From the NCBI RefSeq assembly GCF_947499265.1, contig NZ_CANMNK010000002.1, positions 186,001-250,000 on the forward strand: 64,000 nucleotides of DNA. The letters are read 5' to 3'. The translations under genes were made by a program, and so were the position numbers. This DNA is from an uncultured Roseobacter sp. (GTDB lineage: Bacteria; Pseudomonadota; Alphaproteobacteria; Rhodobacterales; Rhodobacteraceae). Positions 9,132-17,868 of the stretch are shown here, piece after piece; the first letter of the stretch is position 1, and the number at the start of each line of letters is the position of its first letter. The notes beneath the pieces are model-generated. The model was not told the origin of the DNA. It made no database searches and saw only the letters and a program-made list of their open reading frames with translations.

Positions 9132-10319
9132 ATGCGTCAGGCTGGCAGACATTTCTTGCAAATCCCGGGTCCCAGCGCGGTGCCCGACCGCATCCTCAAA
9201 GCGATTGGCCAGCAGACCATCGATCATCGTGGTCCGGATTTCGCCGAGGTGGGCAAGAAAGCTCTCGACGGCATGAAATCCATCTTCAAAACCGAGCAGC
9301 ATGTTTTCATCTTTCCGTCTTCCGGCACCGGCGCATGGGAGGCCGCTCTGGTCAACACGCTGTCGCCTGGCGACAAGGTCTTGATGTTTGAGACCGGGCA
9401 TTTTGCGGCCATGTGGAACAAAATGGCGGGCAAGATCGGGCTGGAGCCTGAATTGCTGGAAGGGGATTGGCGCGGCGGGGCAGAGCCTGATCGGATCGAA
9501 AAGCGCCTGCGTGAAGACGTGACGCATGAGATCAAGGCCGTCTGCGTGGTGCATAACGAAACCTCTACCGGATCGGTGTCACCCATTGCGGAAGTGCGCA
9601 AGGCCATCGATGCCGCCGGGCATCCCGCCCTCTTGATGGTCGATTCGATCTCTGGCCTGGCATCGATTGATTTCCGCTTTGACGCTTGGGGCGTGGATGT
9701 ATGTGTGTCGGGGTCTCAGAAGGGGCTGATGCTGCCGCCCGGCCTGAGTTTCAACGCGGTGAGCGAAAAGGCTCTGGAGCATTCGAAATCCGTGACGATG
9801 CCGCGCAGCTATTGGGACTGGCAGGACATGGTTACGCCGAACCAGACCGGGTATTTCCCGTACACCCCCGGCACCAATCTGCTCTATGGCCTGAACGAGG
9901 CGATTGACATGCTGCATGAGGAGGGCATCGACAATGTCTTTGCCCGCCACGCCCGCCATGGTGCGGCGACGCGGGCGGCGGTCCGCGCCTGGGGGCTTGA
10001 GGTCTTATGCGCCCGGCAGGGCGAGGAATCCGGTGTGCTGACCGCGGTCATGATGCCGGAAGGACATTCCGCGGACGCTTTCCGTGCCACCACGCTCAAG
10101 CACTATGACATCTCGCTGGGCAATGGGCTGTCGAAAGTCGCCGACAAGGTCTTTCGCATCGGTCATCTGGGGGATTTCAACGATCTGATGCTGATGGCCA
10201 CGCTCAGCGGTGTGGAGATGGGGTTTGCCAAAGCCGGTGTCCCTCACCAATCGGGCGGCGTGCAATCGGCGATGGACTATCTCAAGGAGACAACAGACGA
10301 GCGGGTCGCCGCTGAATAG
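9132..10319 (+). CDS. Class V aminotransferase, serine/alanine-glyoxylate type
   Basis: 395 aa. N-terminus FLQIPGPSAVPDRIL is typical of the serine-glyoxylate/alanine-glyoxylate aminotransferase group; the PLP lysine is K197 in CVSGSQKGLMLPPG, and D171 in MVDSISGLAS is the pyridine-nitrogen partner. The enzyme would transfer an amino group to glyoxylate to give glycine. ATG at 9132 has AGGAG at 9121-9125. It is the first gene of an operon with a TRAP transporter (35-nt gap) and is divergent from a 2-hydroxyacid dehydrogenase, which fits a route hydroxyacid to oxoacid to amino acid. The related aspartate-glyoxylate aminotransferase BhcA is in the same family, but no bhcBCD genes are here, so I do not use that name. 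Confidence 0.8.
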   Translation: MRQAGRHFLQIPGPSAVPDRILKAIGQQTIDHRGPDFAEVGKKALDGMKSIFKTEQHVFIFPSSGTGAWEAALVNTLSPGDKVLMFETGHFAAMWNKMAGKIGLEPELLEGDWRGGAEPDRIEKRLREDVTHEIKAVCVVHNETSTGSVSPIAEVRKAIDAAGHPALLMVDSISGLASIDFRFDAWGVDVCVSGSQKGLMLPPGLSFNAVSEKALEHSKSVTMPRSYWDWQDMVTPNQTGYFPYTPGTNLLYGLNEAIDMLHEEGIDNVFARHARHGAATRAAVRAWGLEVLCARQGEESGVLTAVMMPEGHSADAFRATTLKHYDISLGNGLSKVADKVFRIGHLGDFNDLMLMATLSGVEMGFAKAGVPHQSGGVQSAMDYLKETTDERVAAE

Positions 10320-10353
10320 CCCCCGGAACGGGGCATCAAAGGGAGGAAGAACC

Positions 10354-11334
10354 ATGAAATTGAGAGCAACCATTCTTGCGAGTGTTGCGGCAATTGCGAT
10401 GCCGCTTGCCGCCACTGCGGCAGATTTGACCCTGCGCTTTGGTCATGTCGGCAACCCCGGATCGCTGTTTGAAGCGTCGGCGGATGCTTTTGCCGAATGT
10501 GCCAATGGCAAGCTGGGGGAGAAGGCGGAGGTTCAGACCTTTGGCGCAAGCCAGCTTGGCAAGGACAGGGAACTGCTGCAAAAGCTGAAGCTGGGCCAGG
10601 TGGACTTCTCACTGCCGTCGTCCGTCATGTCATCCGTGGCCCCTGAGTTCGGTGTCTTTGAGATGCCCTATATCGTGCAGGATCGCGACCATATGCGGCG
10701 CATTCAGGCAGAACTGGGTGACGTCTTTCAGGACGCGGCCCTGCGCGAGGGATATCGGATCATCGGTTATTTCGAGAATGGTTTCCGCCACATCACGAAC
10801 AACACGCGCCCGATCAACACACCCGAGGACCTTCAGGGTATCAAGCTGCGGACCCCCAATGGGGAATGGCGCGTGAAGATGTTCCAGCTTTACGGCGCGA
10901 ACCCGACGCCGATGGCCTTCTCCGAAGTGTTCACAGCGCTGCAGACCAAAGTCATCGACGGGCAGGAAAACCCCTACGCTCAGATCGCCTCCGCCAAGTT
11001 CCAGGAAGTGCAGGAATATCTGTCGATCACGGGCCATGTTTACACACCGGGATATGTTCTAGTGGCCGAGAACCAGTGGCAGCGTCTGCCGGAAGATGTG
11101 CGCGCGGAACTTGAGGCCTGCGGTGCAGAAACCCAGGACTTTGTTTACGAGCACGCAGCAAAGCTCGAAACCGAGCTGTTGCAGGTGATCAAAGACGCAG
11201 GTGTCGCGGTCAATGAGGCGGATAATCAGGCGTTCATCGAGGCCTCGGCGGCCATCTATGAGGAGTTCGCCAGCACCGTCGAGGGGGGCGCGGACCTGAT
11301 CGAGCGCATCCAGAAGCTCGCTTCGGGGTCCTGA
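10354..11334 (+). CDS. dctP: TRAP transporter solute-binding protein (DctP)
   Basis: 326 aa. A Sec signal peptide (residues 1-22, ending TAA before DLTLRFGHV) directs it to the periplasm. Family marks are FGHVGNPGSLFEASADAF at the mature N-terminus, FGASQLGKDRELLQKLKLGQ, GIKLRTPNG with the carboxylate-binding arginine region, and QTKVIDGQENPYAQI. It delivers an organic acid to the DctQM membrane pair encoded next. ATG at 10354 follows GGGAGGAAG; upstream in-frame codons overlap the aminotransferase and are rejected. The neighbouring hydroxyacid dehydrogenase and glyoxylate-type aminotransferase suggest a short hydroxy- or keto-acid as ligand, which is inference. Confidence 0.9.
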   Translation: MKLRATILASVAAIAMPLAATAADLTLRFGHVGNPGSLFEASADAFAECANGKLGEKAEVQTFGASQLGKDRELLQKLKLGQVDFSLPSSVMSSVAPEFGVFEMPYIVQDRDHMRRIQAELGDVFQDAALREGYRIIGYFENGFRHITNNTRPINTPEDLQGIKLRTPNGEWRVKMFQLYGANPTPMAFSEVFTALQTKVIDGQENPYAQIASAKFQEVQEYLSITGHVYTPGYVLVAENQWQRLPEDVRAELEACGAETQDFVYEHAAKLETELLQVIKDAGVAVNEADNQAFIEASAAIYEEFASTVEGGADLIERIQKLASGS

Positions 11335-11344
11335 CCTGAACAAA

Positions 11345-11371
11345 GCAGAAGGCCCACCAGTGGCCTTCTGC
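11345..11371 (+). promoter_or_regulatory. Intercistronic stem-loop between dctP and dctQ
   Basis: Inverted repeat gcagaaggcc (11345-11354) and ggccttctgc (11362-11371), 10 perfect base pairs and a 7-nt loop, directly after the dctP stop. No T-run follows, so it is more likely an mRNA 3'-end stabiliser or partial attenuator that lets the binding protein be made in excess over the membrane subunits. Confidence 0.6.
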
Positions 11372-11444
11372 CGACCTTTGGCCAGACGGCCCAAAACAGC
11401 CATTTTGTAGATCATCGGGCGCGACACCCGGCAGGGACAAGGTT

Positions 11445-11987
11445 ATGCTCAATTCACTGCGCAGGTTCTTCGAGGTGGTCCTCGAATACTTCGTCATTTT
11501 TCTGATGGTCATCCTGACGGTGATTGTCGTCGTGGCCGTGATCTACCGGCTGCTGGGCTCCAGCCTCGCCTGGTACGATGAAGTCGCGGCAATCCTGCTG
11601 GCCTGGATAACCTACTACGGCTCTGCGCTGGCCGCGCTGCGCCGCCGCCATATCGGCTTTGACAGTGTGCTGCTGTCGATCCCGATGCCGACACGGATGT
11701 GGGCGGTTGCCTTGGCCGAGGCGATCACCGCAGGATTCTTCGTTCTGCTGGCCTGGGCCGGGTATGTCGTGATGACCATCCTTGGGGGCATGTCGCTGGT
11801 GTCCCTGACCTGGGTGCCCGTTAGTTTCACCCAATCGGTGATCCCCGTCGGCGCCGTCTTGTTCCTGATCTGTCAGGCGCTCAGCCTGCCGGATTATTGG
11901 CGCAACACAGCGCGCGGCGTCTCCCTCGAACATGCCGAGATCGAGGAAGAGGTCGAAGCTGAAATGAAGAAAGCGGGGAACACCTGA
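11445..11987 (+). CDS. dctQ: TRAP transporter small permease (DctQ)
   Basis: 180 aa with four predicted membrane helices: about 9-33 (EVVLEYFVIFLMVILTVIVV), 43-65, 90-110 and 130-150. The motif WYDEVAAILLAWITYYGSALAALRRRHIGFD between helices 2 and 3 is the conserved DctQ signature region. It forms the small membrane subunit that pairs with DctM in the cytoplasmic membrane. ATG at 11445 lies 110 nt after dctP, behind a stem-loop, and its stop overlaps the dctM start (TGATG). A highly acidic C-terminus (EIEEEVEAEMKK) projects into the cytoplasm. Confidence 0.9.
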   Translation: MLNSLRRFFEVVLEYFVIFLMVILTVIVVVAVIYRLLGSSLAWYDEVAAILLAWITYYGSALAALRRRHIGFDSVLLSIPMPTRMWAVALAEAITAGFFVLLAWAGYVVMTILGGMSLVSLTWVPVSFTQSVIPVGAVLFLICQALSLPDYWRNTARGVSLEHAEIEEEVEAEMKKAGNT

Positions 11988-13267
11988 TGCTGATGCTGGC
12001 GATCTTCATCGCAATGGTGGCGATGATCTGTCTGAACGTGCCGATTGGTGTGGCGTTGGCCGTGTCCGCGATTGGCGGTCTCGTTGCTTTGGAAGGCACC
12101 GGATCGCTCGTGAATGTGGCGCTGGATATGTACAGCGGCGCAACCAAGTTTTCACTGATCGCCATACCCATGTTTGTCTTGGCCGGTGCGATCATGAACG
12201 CAGGCGGCATCACCGACCGCCTGATCAATTTCGTTGCGGCACTCATCGGTTTCATTCGCGGTGGCCTTGCGCATGTGAACATCGGCGTGTCGCTGTTCTT
12301 TGCGGAAATCTCTGGCTCAGCCGTGGCGGATGTGGCGGCGATGGGCTCCGTGATGATCCCGCAGATGAAGAAACGCGGATATTCCGGTGCCTTTTCAGCT
12401 GCGGTCACATCGTCTTCAGCCTCGCTCGCGATCATCATCCCACCCTCGATCCCGATGATCCTCTATGCGACCTCGGCCAACGTGTCGGTGGAGCAGCTCT
12501 TTGTCGCCGGTATCGTGCCTGGCTTGATGGGGGCGGCGGGTCTCATGGGCGTCGCCTATTACTTCGCCTGCCGCTATGATCTGCCCCGAGAGGAGGCGTT
12601 CTCTGGCCGCAGACTATGGGTGGCCTTTGTCGACGCGCTGCCCACCTTCGCGCTGCCGGTCATCATTCTGGGCGGCATTTTCGGCGGCTACGTCACCGCA
12701 ACAGAAGCCGCAGGGCTGGCCGTGCTTGCTGCGATTGCAATCAGCCTGTGGTACCGGCAAGTGGATCTCAGGCACCTGCAACGGTCCATGCTGGACGGGG
12801 GCATGCAGACGGCTGTGGTGATGTTGTTGGTCGCCGCCTCCGTGGTCATGGGGGGCTTTCTGACACGGGCGCAATACCCGCAGGAATTGGCGGCGGGTAT
12901 TCTCAGCATCACCGAAAACAAATGGCTTATCCTGCTGATCCTGAACTTCTTCTTTCTGGTGATCGGGTTCTTTCTGCACTCTGCCGCGGCCATCATCCTT
13001 GTCGTGCCCATTGTCATTCCGCTGATCGATGCCGTGGGGATCAATCCGATCCACTTCGGCCTCGTGGTCACGCTCAACCTTGCCATCGGTCAGCAGACAC
13101 CACCCGTCGCCAGCGTGCTGATAACCGCCTGTGCCGTGGCGCGCGCCAATATCTGGGATGTGACGAAGGTCAATATCTACTTCATCGCAGTGCTGCTGAC
13201 CGTGCTGCTCATGTGCACCTACATTCCGTCTATCCCGCTGTTCCTAGTAGATTATTTCTACAACTGA
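11987..13267 (+). CDS. dctM: TRAP transporter large permease (DctM)
   Basis: 426 aa, the standard length of DctM, with about 12 hydrophobic helices. Conserved features include VPIGVALAVSAIGG near the N-terminus, IPMFVLAGAIMNAGGI, FFAEISGSAVADVAAMGSVMIP, SLAIIIPPSIPMILYA, and GQQTPPVASVLITACAVA in the C-terminal half. It is the Na+-driven channel subunit of the ATP-independent importer. The start codon overlaps the dctQ stop by one base, indicating translational coupling. The operon ends here; the next gene is convergent. Confidence 0.92.
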   Translation: MLMLAIFIAMVAMICLNVPIGVALAVSAIGGLVALEGTGSLVNVALDMYSGATKFSLIAIPMFVLAGAIMNAGGITDRLINFVAALIGFIRGGLAHVNIGVSLFFAEISGSAVADVAAMGSVMIPQMKKRGYSGAFSAAVTSSSASLAIIIPPSIPMILYATSANVSVEQLFVAGIVPGLMGAAGLMGVAYYFACRYDLPREEAFSGRRLWVAFVDALPTFALPVIILGGIFGGYVTATEAAGLAVLAAIAISLWYRQVDLRHLQRSMLDGGMQTAVVMLLVAASVVMGGFLTRAQYPQELAAGILSITENKWLILLILNFFFLVIGFFLHSAAAIILVVPIVIPLIDAVGINPIHFGLVVTLNLAIGQQTPPVASVLITACAVARANIWDVTKVNIYFIAVLLTVLLMCTYIPSIPLFLVDYFYN

Positions 13268-13329
13268 CGCCGCTAAGCTGTGCGTTTTCCAAATGCAGGC
13301 ACTCGCCCGGGCAGACGGCATTGCGGGCG

Positions 13330-14004
13330 TTACCGCATTTCAGGGAAAACCCGCGCATAGACGGATTTCAGATGTGCTGACATGGCCTTTTTGGCGCGCC
13401 GCGCATCGCCGGTTTCGATGGCGGCAACGATACTCTCGTGCTGCTCAAAGCTGCAATAGTCTTTCGCCGGGCCGGGGGTCGTTCTGGTTTGCTTCCAGAC
13501 CATGCCGCGCCGAACCACATTCAACGTTTCAAAGAAATAGAGATAAAGCTTGTTGTGCGCCGCGCGTGCGATCGCAAGGTGCAGGTTCGTGTCCCACGCT
13601 TCATAGCCGCGCCAGTCTGCGGCCTGTGTGCAACCGGTGGCGCAGTCTCTGATCCGCACCAGATCTGACTTGTTTGCGTTTTCCGCTGCCAGCCGGGCCA
13701 ATTCAGGTTCAATGGAATGGCGAACGGTTACGATCTGTTCCGCGGACACCAATTCACTCAGATACGCGACCTCTTCGAGGTTCAAAACGGGACGCGGCCC
13801 AACGAATGTCCCCCGCCCGACATGGCGCCAGATCAACCCGTTTTTCTCTAGTGACGCCAGTGCTGTACGCATCTGATGACGCGTCACGTCGAAGGCCTGG
13901 CAAAGCTCTCGCTCCGGGGGCAAGCGGTCGCTGAGCCCGTATTTCTGGGCAACGATCATCTTGCGCAATTGGTCCGCAAGCGCGTTTGTTTCAGACACAA
14001 TCAA
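13330..14004 (-). CDS. GntR-family (FCD subfamily) transcriptional regulator
   Basis: About 224 aa. N-terminal winged helix: MIVAQKYGLSDRLPPERELCQAFDVTRHQMRTALASLEKNGLI and a GRGTFV wing (the first stretch is discontinuous in function, not one motif). The C-terminal FCD part has WDTNLHLAIARAAHN and FEQHESIVAAIETGD with the usual ligand His/Asp positions. The longest start is TTG at 14002-14004; a GTG at 13996-13998 is equally possible and I see no good ribosome-binding site for either. An inverted repeat covers this start region (14001-14032), suggesting autoregulation. It is divergent from the hydrolase/ABC importer operon and probably controls it. Confidence 0.85.
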   Translation of the reverse strand: MIVSETNALADQLRKMIVAQKYGLSDRLPPERELCQAFDVTRHQMRTALASLEKNGLIWRHVGRGTFVGPRPVLNLEEVAYLSELVSAEQIVTVRHSIEPELARLAAENANKSDLVRIRDCATGCTQAADWRGYEAWDTNLHLAIARAAHNKLYLYFFETLNVVRRGMVWKQTRTTPGPAKDYCSFEQHESIVAAIETGDARRAKKAMSAHLKSVYARVFPEMR

Positions 14005-14032
14005 TCACCCAATCACTGAATTGGTTGATTGA
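14001..14032. promoter_or_regulatory. Inverted repeat over the GntR start, candidate operator
   Basis: tcaatcacccaat (14001-14013) pairs with attggttgattga (14020-14032) with a single mismatch over 13 positions and a 6-nt centre. It lies at the divergent start of the GntR gene and upstream of the hydrolase/ABC operon, where an FCD-type regulator would be expected to bind. Confidence 0.45.
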
Positions 14033-14181
14033 AATGTAGTCAACCTAAGCTCTTATTGGAAGTAACGATATCTGTCCGGCTGAGAAAATCGGCACTGGCG
14101 CGGCGTTTTGGCGGAGCCCATCGCAACAGCCAGCCCGCATGTTTCCAGGACAGTCATTGGTTACTAAGGGGGGAGGATCGG

Positions 14182-15108
14182 ATGAGACTTGCAACTGTTT
14201 CGACAGCGGAAGGCCCATTGGCGGTTACGCTGCTGAACAATGAGGCAGCATTGAACATCGCAAAGGCGGCAAAGAACCTCCCCGGTGTCGCTGGCGAGAT
14301 CCTGCGCGCGGGCACCATCCAGGCGATTGTCGATAGAAGTTCGGAGGCGTTGCCCGCTCTGCAAGAGATCACAAAAAAGGCCAACAGCGGCGGGCACGCC
14401 GACGCCACTTTTGATCCGCGCGGATCATTTCTCGCCCCCATTCCCCACCCCCGCAAAAACGTCTTTTGCGTGGGGCGCAATTATGCGGAACACATCGCAG
14501 AAGGCGAGCGCGCGCAGAACACCAAGATCGGCGTCACGGATCACCCGGTGTATTTTACGAAACCCGCCACGGCGGTGGTCGGGCACGAAGGTGACGTGCT
14601 GCTCTTTCCCTCCGTCTCCGAGGCCATCGATTACGAGGTCGAATTGGCCGTGGTGATTGGCAAGGCGGGGCGGAACATCCCGAAGGACAGCGCTTACGAC
14701 CACGTCTTTGGATACACGATCCTCAACGACATCACGGCGCGCGACGTCCAGCGGCGGCATGGGGGGCAGTATTTCAAGGGGAAAGGTCTGGACGGGTCTT
14801 GCCCCATCGGTCCCTGGATCGTGACCGCAGATGAGATCGAAGACCCCCACAACATCGCCATCCGTCTGACCGTGAACGGTGATATGCGTCAGGACGGCCA
14901 GACCCGCGATATGATTTTCGACATCCCGACGCTGATTGCCTCGCTGTCGGAGGGTCTGACGCTGGAGCCGGGCGACATCCTTGCAACGGGCACCCCGTCG
15001 GGCGTGGGTTATGCCATGGACCCACCGCAATTCCTGAAGGCGGGCGATACCGTCGTCTGCGACATCCCGAAAATTGGACAGCTCAAGAATACGGTCCGCT
15101 TGGCATAA
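14182..15108 (+). CDS. Fumarylacetoacetate hydrolase family protein
   Basis: 308 aa. The N-terminal about 75 residues (MRLATVSTAEGPLAVTLL) form the small extra domain found in many bacterial members; the catalytic FAH domain begins at FCVGRNYAEHIAEG. Metal ligands are visible as the two glutamates in IDYEVELAVVIG and the aspartate in LNDITARDVQ. The C-terminal LEPGDILATGTPSGVG loop is diagnostic. Members hydrolyse, hydrate or decarboxylate acylpyruvate-type or 2-keto acids; the precise substrate is unknown. ATG at 14182 follows GGGGGGAGG; the longer open frame upstream is rejected. First gene of an operon with an ABC importer, a dehydrogenase and a second FAH-type enzyme. Confidence 0.88.
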   Translation: MRLATVSTAEGPLAVTLLNNEAALNIAKAAKNLPGVAGEILRAGTIQAIVDRSSEALPALQEITKKANSGGHADATFDPRGSFLAPIPHPRKNVFCVGRNYAEHIAEGERAQNTKIGVTDHPVYFTKPATAVVGHEGDVLLFPSVSEAIDYEVELAVVIGKAGRNIPKDSAYDHVFGYTILNDITARDVQRRHGGQYFKGKGLDGSCPIGPWIVTADEIEDPHNIAIRLTVNGDMRQDGQTRDMIFDIPTLIASLSEGLTLEPGDILATGTPSGVGYAMDPPQFLKAGDTVVCDIPKIGQLKNTVRLA

Positions 15109-15173
15109 TCGGGCTCAAACGCACCCGTCAGAGGTGCGGCACATAACCAAAATCAAAACGGAGGAGAAAATTC

Positions 15174-16199
15174 ATGATTACCAGAAGATTAATCACAGCG
15201 GGCCTGATCGCCGCTTTGCCGTTCGCCGGTATTGTCGCAAATCAGGCCGTCGCTCAGGACATGCGCGATATCACTTTTGTGCAGCCCAGCCCGTCGGCCA
15301 TCAACTCTTTCCCGGTGTTTGTAGCCATCGGTGAAGGCTATTTTGCCGAGGAGGGGCTCAACGTCACGGTGGAAGCGATCAACGGATCAGGCGCCGTGTT
15401 GCAGGCGCTTTCCGCTGGTCAGGCGCATTTCGGTCGGCCAGGCCCTGGCCCGGTCATTGCAGCGCGCTCGCGCGATGTCGACGCGGTTTTCATCTATAAC
15501 GTTGCCGCGCGCAGCAACTTTGGCATCGTTGTCCGGGACGATAGCGAAATCCAGAGCCCTGCGGAACTTAAGGGCAAGGTCATCGGGACCGGCACAGCCG
15601 ATGGCGCCGAGGTTGGTTTTGCACGCAATGTCATGGCGGGCCAAGGCATGATTGCCGGCGAGGATTTTGAATTTCTCACGGTCGGCGATGGCGGGCCTGC
15701 GACGGTCGCCTTCAACAGCGGCGAGATGGATGCCTATTCGTCGTCAACAGCGGATGCGGCGATCCTGAACCAGCGCGGCATGGCCGTGCGGGACATCACC
15801 CCGCCTGAATTCGCGCGGTTCTTCGGCAACGGCATTGCCACCATGGGCGACACCATCCGAAATGAGCCTGAACTGGTCGAAAAGTTCATTCGGGCATTCG
15901 CAAAAGGTCATGCTTTCGCCTTGGATGATGCCAATCGTGAGGCAGTACTGGCGCATCTGAAGGACGGCAATCCGCAAGAGGGTGAAGACGCCGAATTCCA
16001 GTCCGCTCTTTTCGACGCGGTCCGGTCGAAAACGATCCCTGTGGATATGTCAAAAGGTCTTGGATATTTGCCGGCCGAAGTCTGGGAAGAATGGCAGGCC
16101 AGCTTGGTTGCCGGTGGTGAAATCGCAGCCCCGCTCGATGATCTGTCTGCGGCCTTTACCAATGAATTCAGTGCCAAAGCGAACGAGGCGCTGAACTGA
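15174..16199 (+). CDS. ABC transporter substrate-binding protein (NMT1/SsuA type)
   Basis: 341 aa with a Sec signal peptide (ITAGLIAALPFAGIVANQAVAQ, cleavage near residue 27). The mature start DITFVQPSPSAINSFPVFVA and GYFAEEGLNVTVEAINGSGAVLQALSAGQAHF segments are those of NMT1/OMP-like binding proteins used for sulfonates, nitrate and thiamine or riboflavin precursors (each motif quoted in parts). ATG follows GGAGGAG. Its TGA overlaps the ATG of the ATPase gene (TGATG), so all three ABC genes are one unit. The ligand is unknown; the flanking FAH and Ldh2-type enzymes suggest an organic or aromatic acid. Confidence 0.85.
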   Translation: MITRRLITAGLIAALPFAGIVANQAVAQDMRDITFVQPSPSAINSFPVFVAIGEGYFAEEGLNVTVEAINGSGAVLQALSAGQAHFGRPGPGPVIAARSRDVDAVFIYNVAARSNFGIVVRDDSEIQSPAELKGKVIGTGTADGAEVGFARNVMAGQGMIAGEDFEFLTVGDGGPATVAFNSGEMDAYSSSTADAAILNQRGMAVRDITPPEFARFFGNGIATMGDTIRNEPELVEKFIRAFAKGHAFALDDANREAVLAHLKDGNPQEGEDAEFQSALFDAVRSKTIPVDMSKGLGYLPAEVWEEWQASLVAGGEIAAPLDDLSAAFTNEFSAKANEALN

Positions 16200-17008
16200 T
16201 GAGTGCTTCCGCAGCCCGTATAGATGCCCCGCCGGTCTCTGGCGAAGCCGTCTATGAATTGACCAGCGTGCACAAGACCTATGCGCGCAACCAGGTCATC
16301 GCCCTTGAAGATGTGAGCATCACCCTGCGCAAGGGCAGCTTTTCATCGGTCATCGGCTCAAGCGGCTGCGGAAAATCCACGCTCCTGAAGATCATGGCAG
16401 GGTTGATTCCGCCGACGCGCGGGCGCGTGGTCCTGCGGAACAAACCTGTCACCGGCCCACGCCGCGATATTGGCATGATGTTCCAGCAGGCCACACTCTT
16501 TCCCTGGCGCACCACGATTGAAAACATTGTGCTGCCCATCGAAATCCGGGACGGGCGTGCTGCTGCGGAGAAGGCAAAGGAAAAGGCGCGTGAGCTGTTG
16601 GAGATCGTCGGGCTGAAGGGCTTCGAAGACGTTTTCCCGAACGAACTGTCCGGTGGGATGGCACAGCGGGCGTCCATCTGCCGAATGTTGATCACCGAGC
16701 CAGCCGTGCTGTTGCTGGACGAGCCCTTCAGTGCGCTGGACGAGCTGTCACGCGACACCATGAACATGGAGCTCCAGCGCATTTGCAATGAACAGCATGC
16801 CACTGCGTTTCTCGTGACCCACTCTATTCAGGAGGCGGTGATCTTGTCGGATCAGGTCTTTGTCATGAAGCCCCGGCCGGGCCGTCTTGCCGAGATTGTC
16901 GATATCGATCTGCCGCGTCCGAGAACGCTGGATATGATGACAACCCCGAAGTTTGGCGAGTTGGTGGATTACATCCGCAGCCTTTTGGACAAGGGAGAAG
17001 ACCTATGA
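16199..17008 (+). CDS. ABC transporter ATP-binding protein (SsuB/TauB type)
   Basis: 269 aa, cytoplasmic. Walker A is GSSGCGKSTLLK near residue 57, the Q-loop is MMFQQATLFPW, the signature is ELSGGMAQRASICR, Walker B is AVLLLDEPFSALDE, and the switch His lies in LVTHSIQEAV. This set, with the closing PGRLAEIVDIDLPRPR, is typical of the nitrate/sulfonate/taurine ATPase group. It energises uptake together with the permease that follows (ATGA overlap) and the binding protein before it (TGATG overlap). Confidence 0.9.
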   Translation: MSASAARIDAPPVSGEAVYELTSVHKTYARNQVIALEDVSITLRKGSFSSVIGSSGCGKSTLLKIMAGLIPPTRGRVVLRNKPVTGPRRDIGMMFQQATLFPWRTTIENIVLPIEIRDGRAAAEKAKEKARELLEIVGLKGFEDVFPNELSGGMAQRASICRMLITEPAVLLLDEPFSALDELSRDTMNMELQRICNEQHATAFLVTHSIQEAVILSDQVFVMKPRPGRLAEIVDIDLPRPRTLDMMTTPKFGELVDYIRSLLDKGEDL

Positions 17009-17868
17009 CCGATGTCAGCGCAAGCGATCGTGGCCAGGCGGAGGAAGATACCGTCTGGGTAGAGGAGGTGCCCCTCCTGGACCGCATTCCACGCGGGATA
17101 TTGATGACCTTCGTTTTCGTGGTCTTTGTCGCGTTGTGGCAACTCGCCACCAGCCTCGATCTTGTGTCCAGCATCGTGCTGCCGACACCTCTGGAAACCT
17201 TCAATGACATGATTTTTGTCGGCAAGAACCTGTTGACCGGGCAGTACATGCTGCCCGCGCTCTGGATCACGACCAAGGAAGTGATCTACGGCTTTGCCCT
17301 GGCGATGTTTCTGGGGTTTTCGCTTGGTATTCTGGTCGGGGAAACCGCCTTTGGCGAGCGGGCGATCATGCCTTATCTCGTCGCCCTTGACACCATGCCC
17401 AAGGTGGCGTTTGCGCCGCTCTTTGTCGCCTGGCTGGGCTTTGGGATTGAATCGAAGGTTGCCCTGGCTGCCTTTATCGCCACCTTTCCGATTGTCGTCG
17501 GGACCGCAGCAGGTCTTCACGCGGCGGATGAAAACTCACGCATGCTCTTCAAGACAATGGGCGCCAGTCGTGTCCAAACGCTGATCAAGATGAAGCTGCC
17601 GATGGCGTTGCCCCAGGTCTTTACCGGCCTCAAGATCGGCGCGGTCGGTGTGATGGCGGGCGCAATCACGGCTGAATTTCTCGGCGGCGGCAAAGGCTTC
17701 GGCGAATTGATCCGGGTCGCGGCCTCGCAGCTGAACACGCCGCGTGTCTTCTCACTCATTCTGTATCTCAGCCTTCTTGGTCTCGCGCTTTATGCACTCG
17801 TAACGTTTGCACAGCGCAAGATCGTTTTCTGGCAACGCGACAGTGTCGGTGCACGGTTCGATGGCTGA
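17005..17868 (+). CDS. ABC transporter permease (SsuC/TauC type)
   Basis: 287 aa with six predicted membrane helices. The N-terminal cytoplasmic tail is acidic; helix 1 is about residues 33-53. The EAA loop that contacts the ATPase is LFKTMGASRVQTLIKMKLPMALP around residue 185-207 (given as its core GASRVQTLIKMKLP). The permease probably works as a homodimer. ATG overlaps the ATPase stop (ATGA), and its own stop is overlapped by the next gene (8 nt), so the operon is tightly packed. Confidence 0.9.
   Translation: MTDVSASDRGQAEEDTVWVEEVPLLDRIPRGILMTFVFVVFVALWQLATSLDLVSSIVLPTPLETFNDMIFVGKNLLTGQYMLPALWITTKEVIYGFALAMFLGFSLGILVGETAFGERAIMPYLVALDTMPKVAFAPLFVAWLGFGIESKVALAAFIATFPIVVGTAAGLHAADENSRMLFKTMGASRVQTLIKMKLPMALPQVFTGLKIGAVGVMAGAITAEFLGGGKGFGELIRVAASQLNTPRVFSLILYLSLLGLALYALVTFAQRKIVFWQRDSVGARFDG

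Noticed and set aside
9132-10319. BhcA of the beta-hydroxyaspartate cycle
   Set aside because: Same family, but bhcB, bhcC and bhcD are not adjacent; serine/alanine-glyoxylate aminotransferase is as likely.
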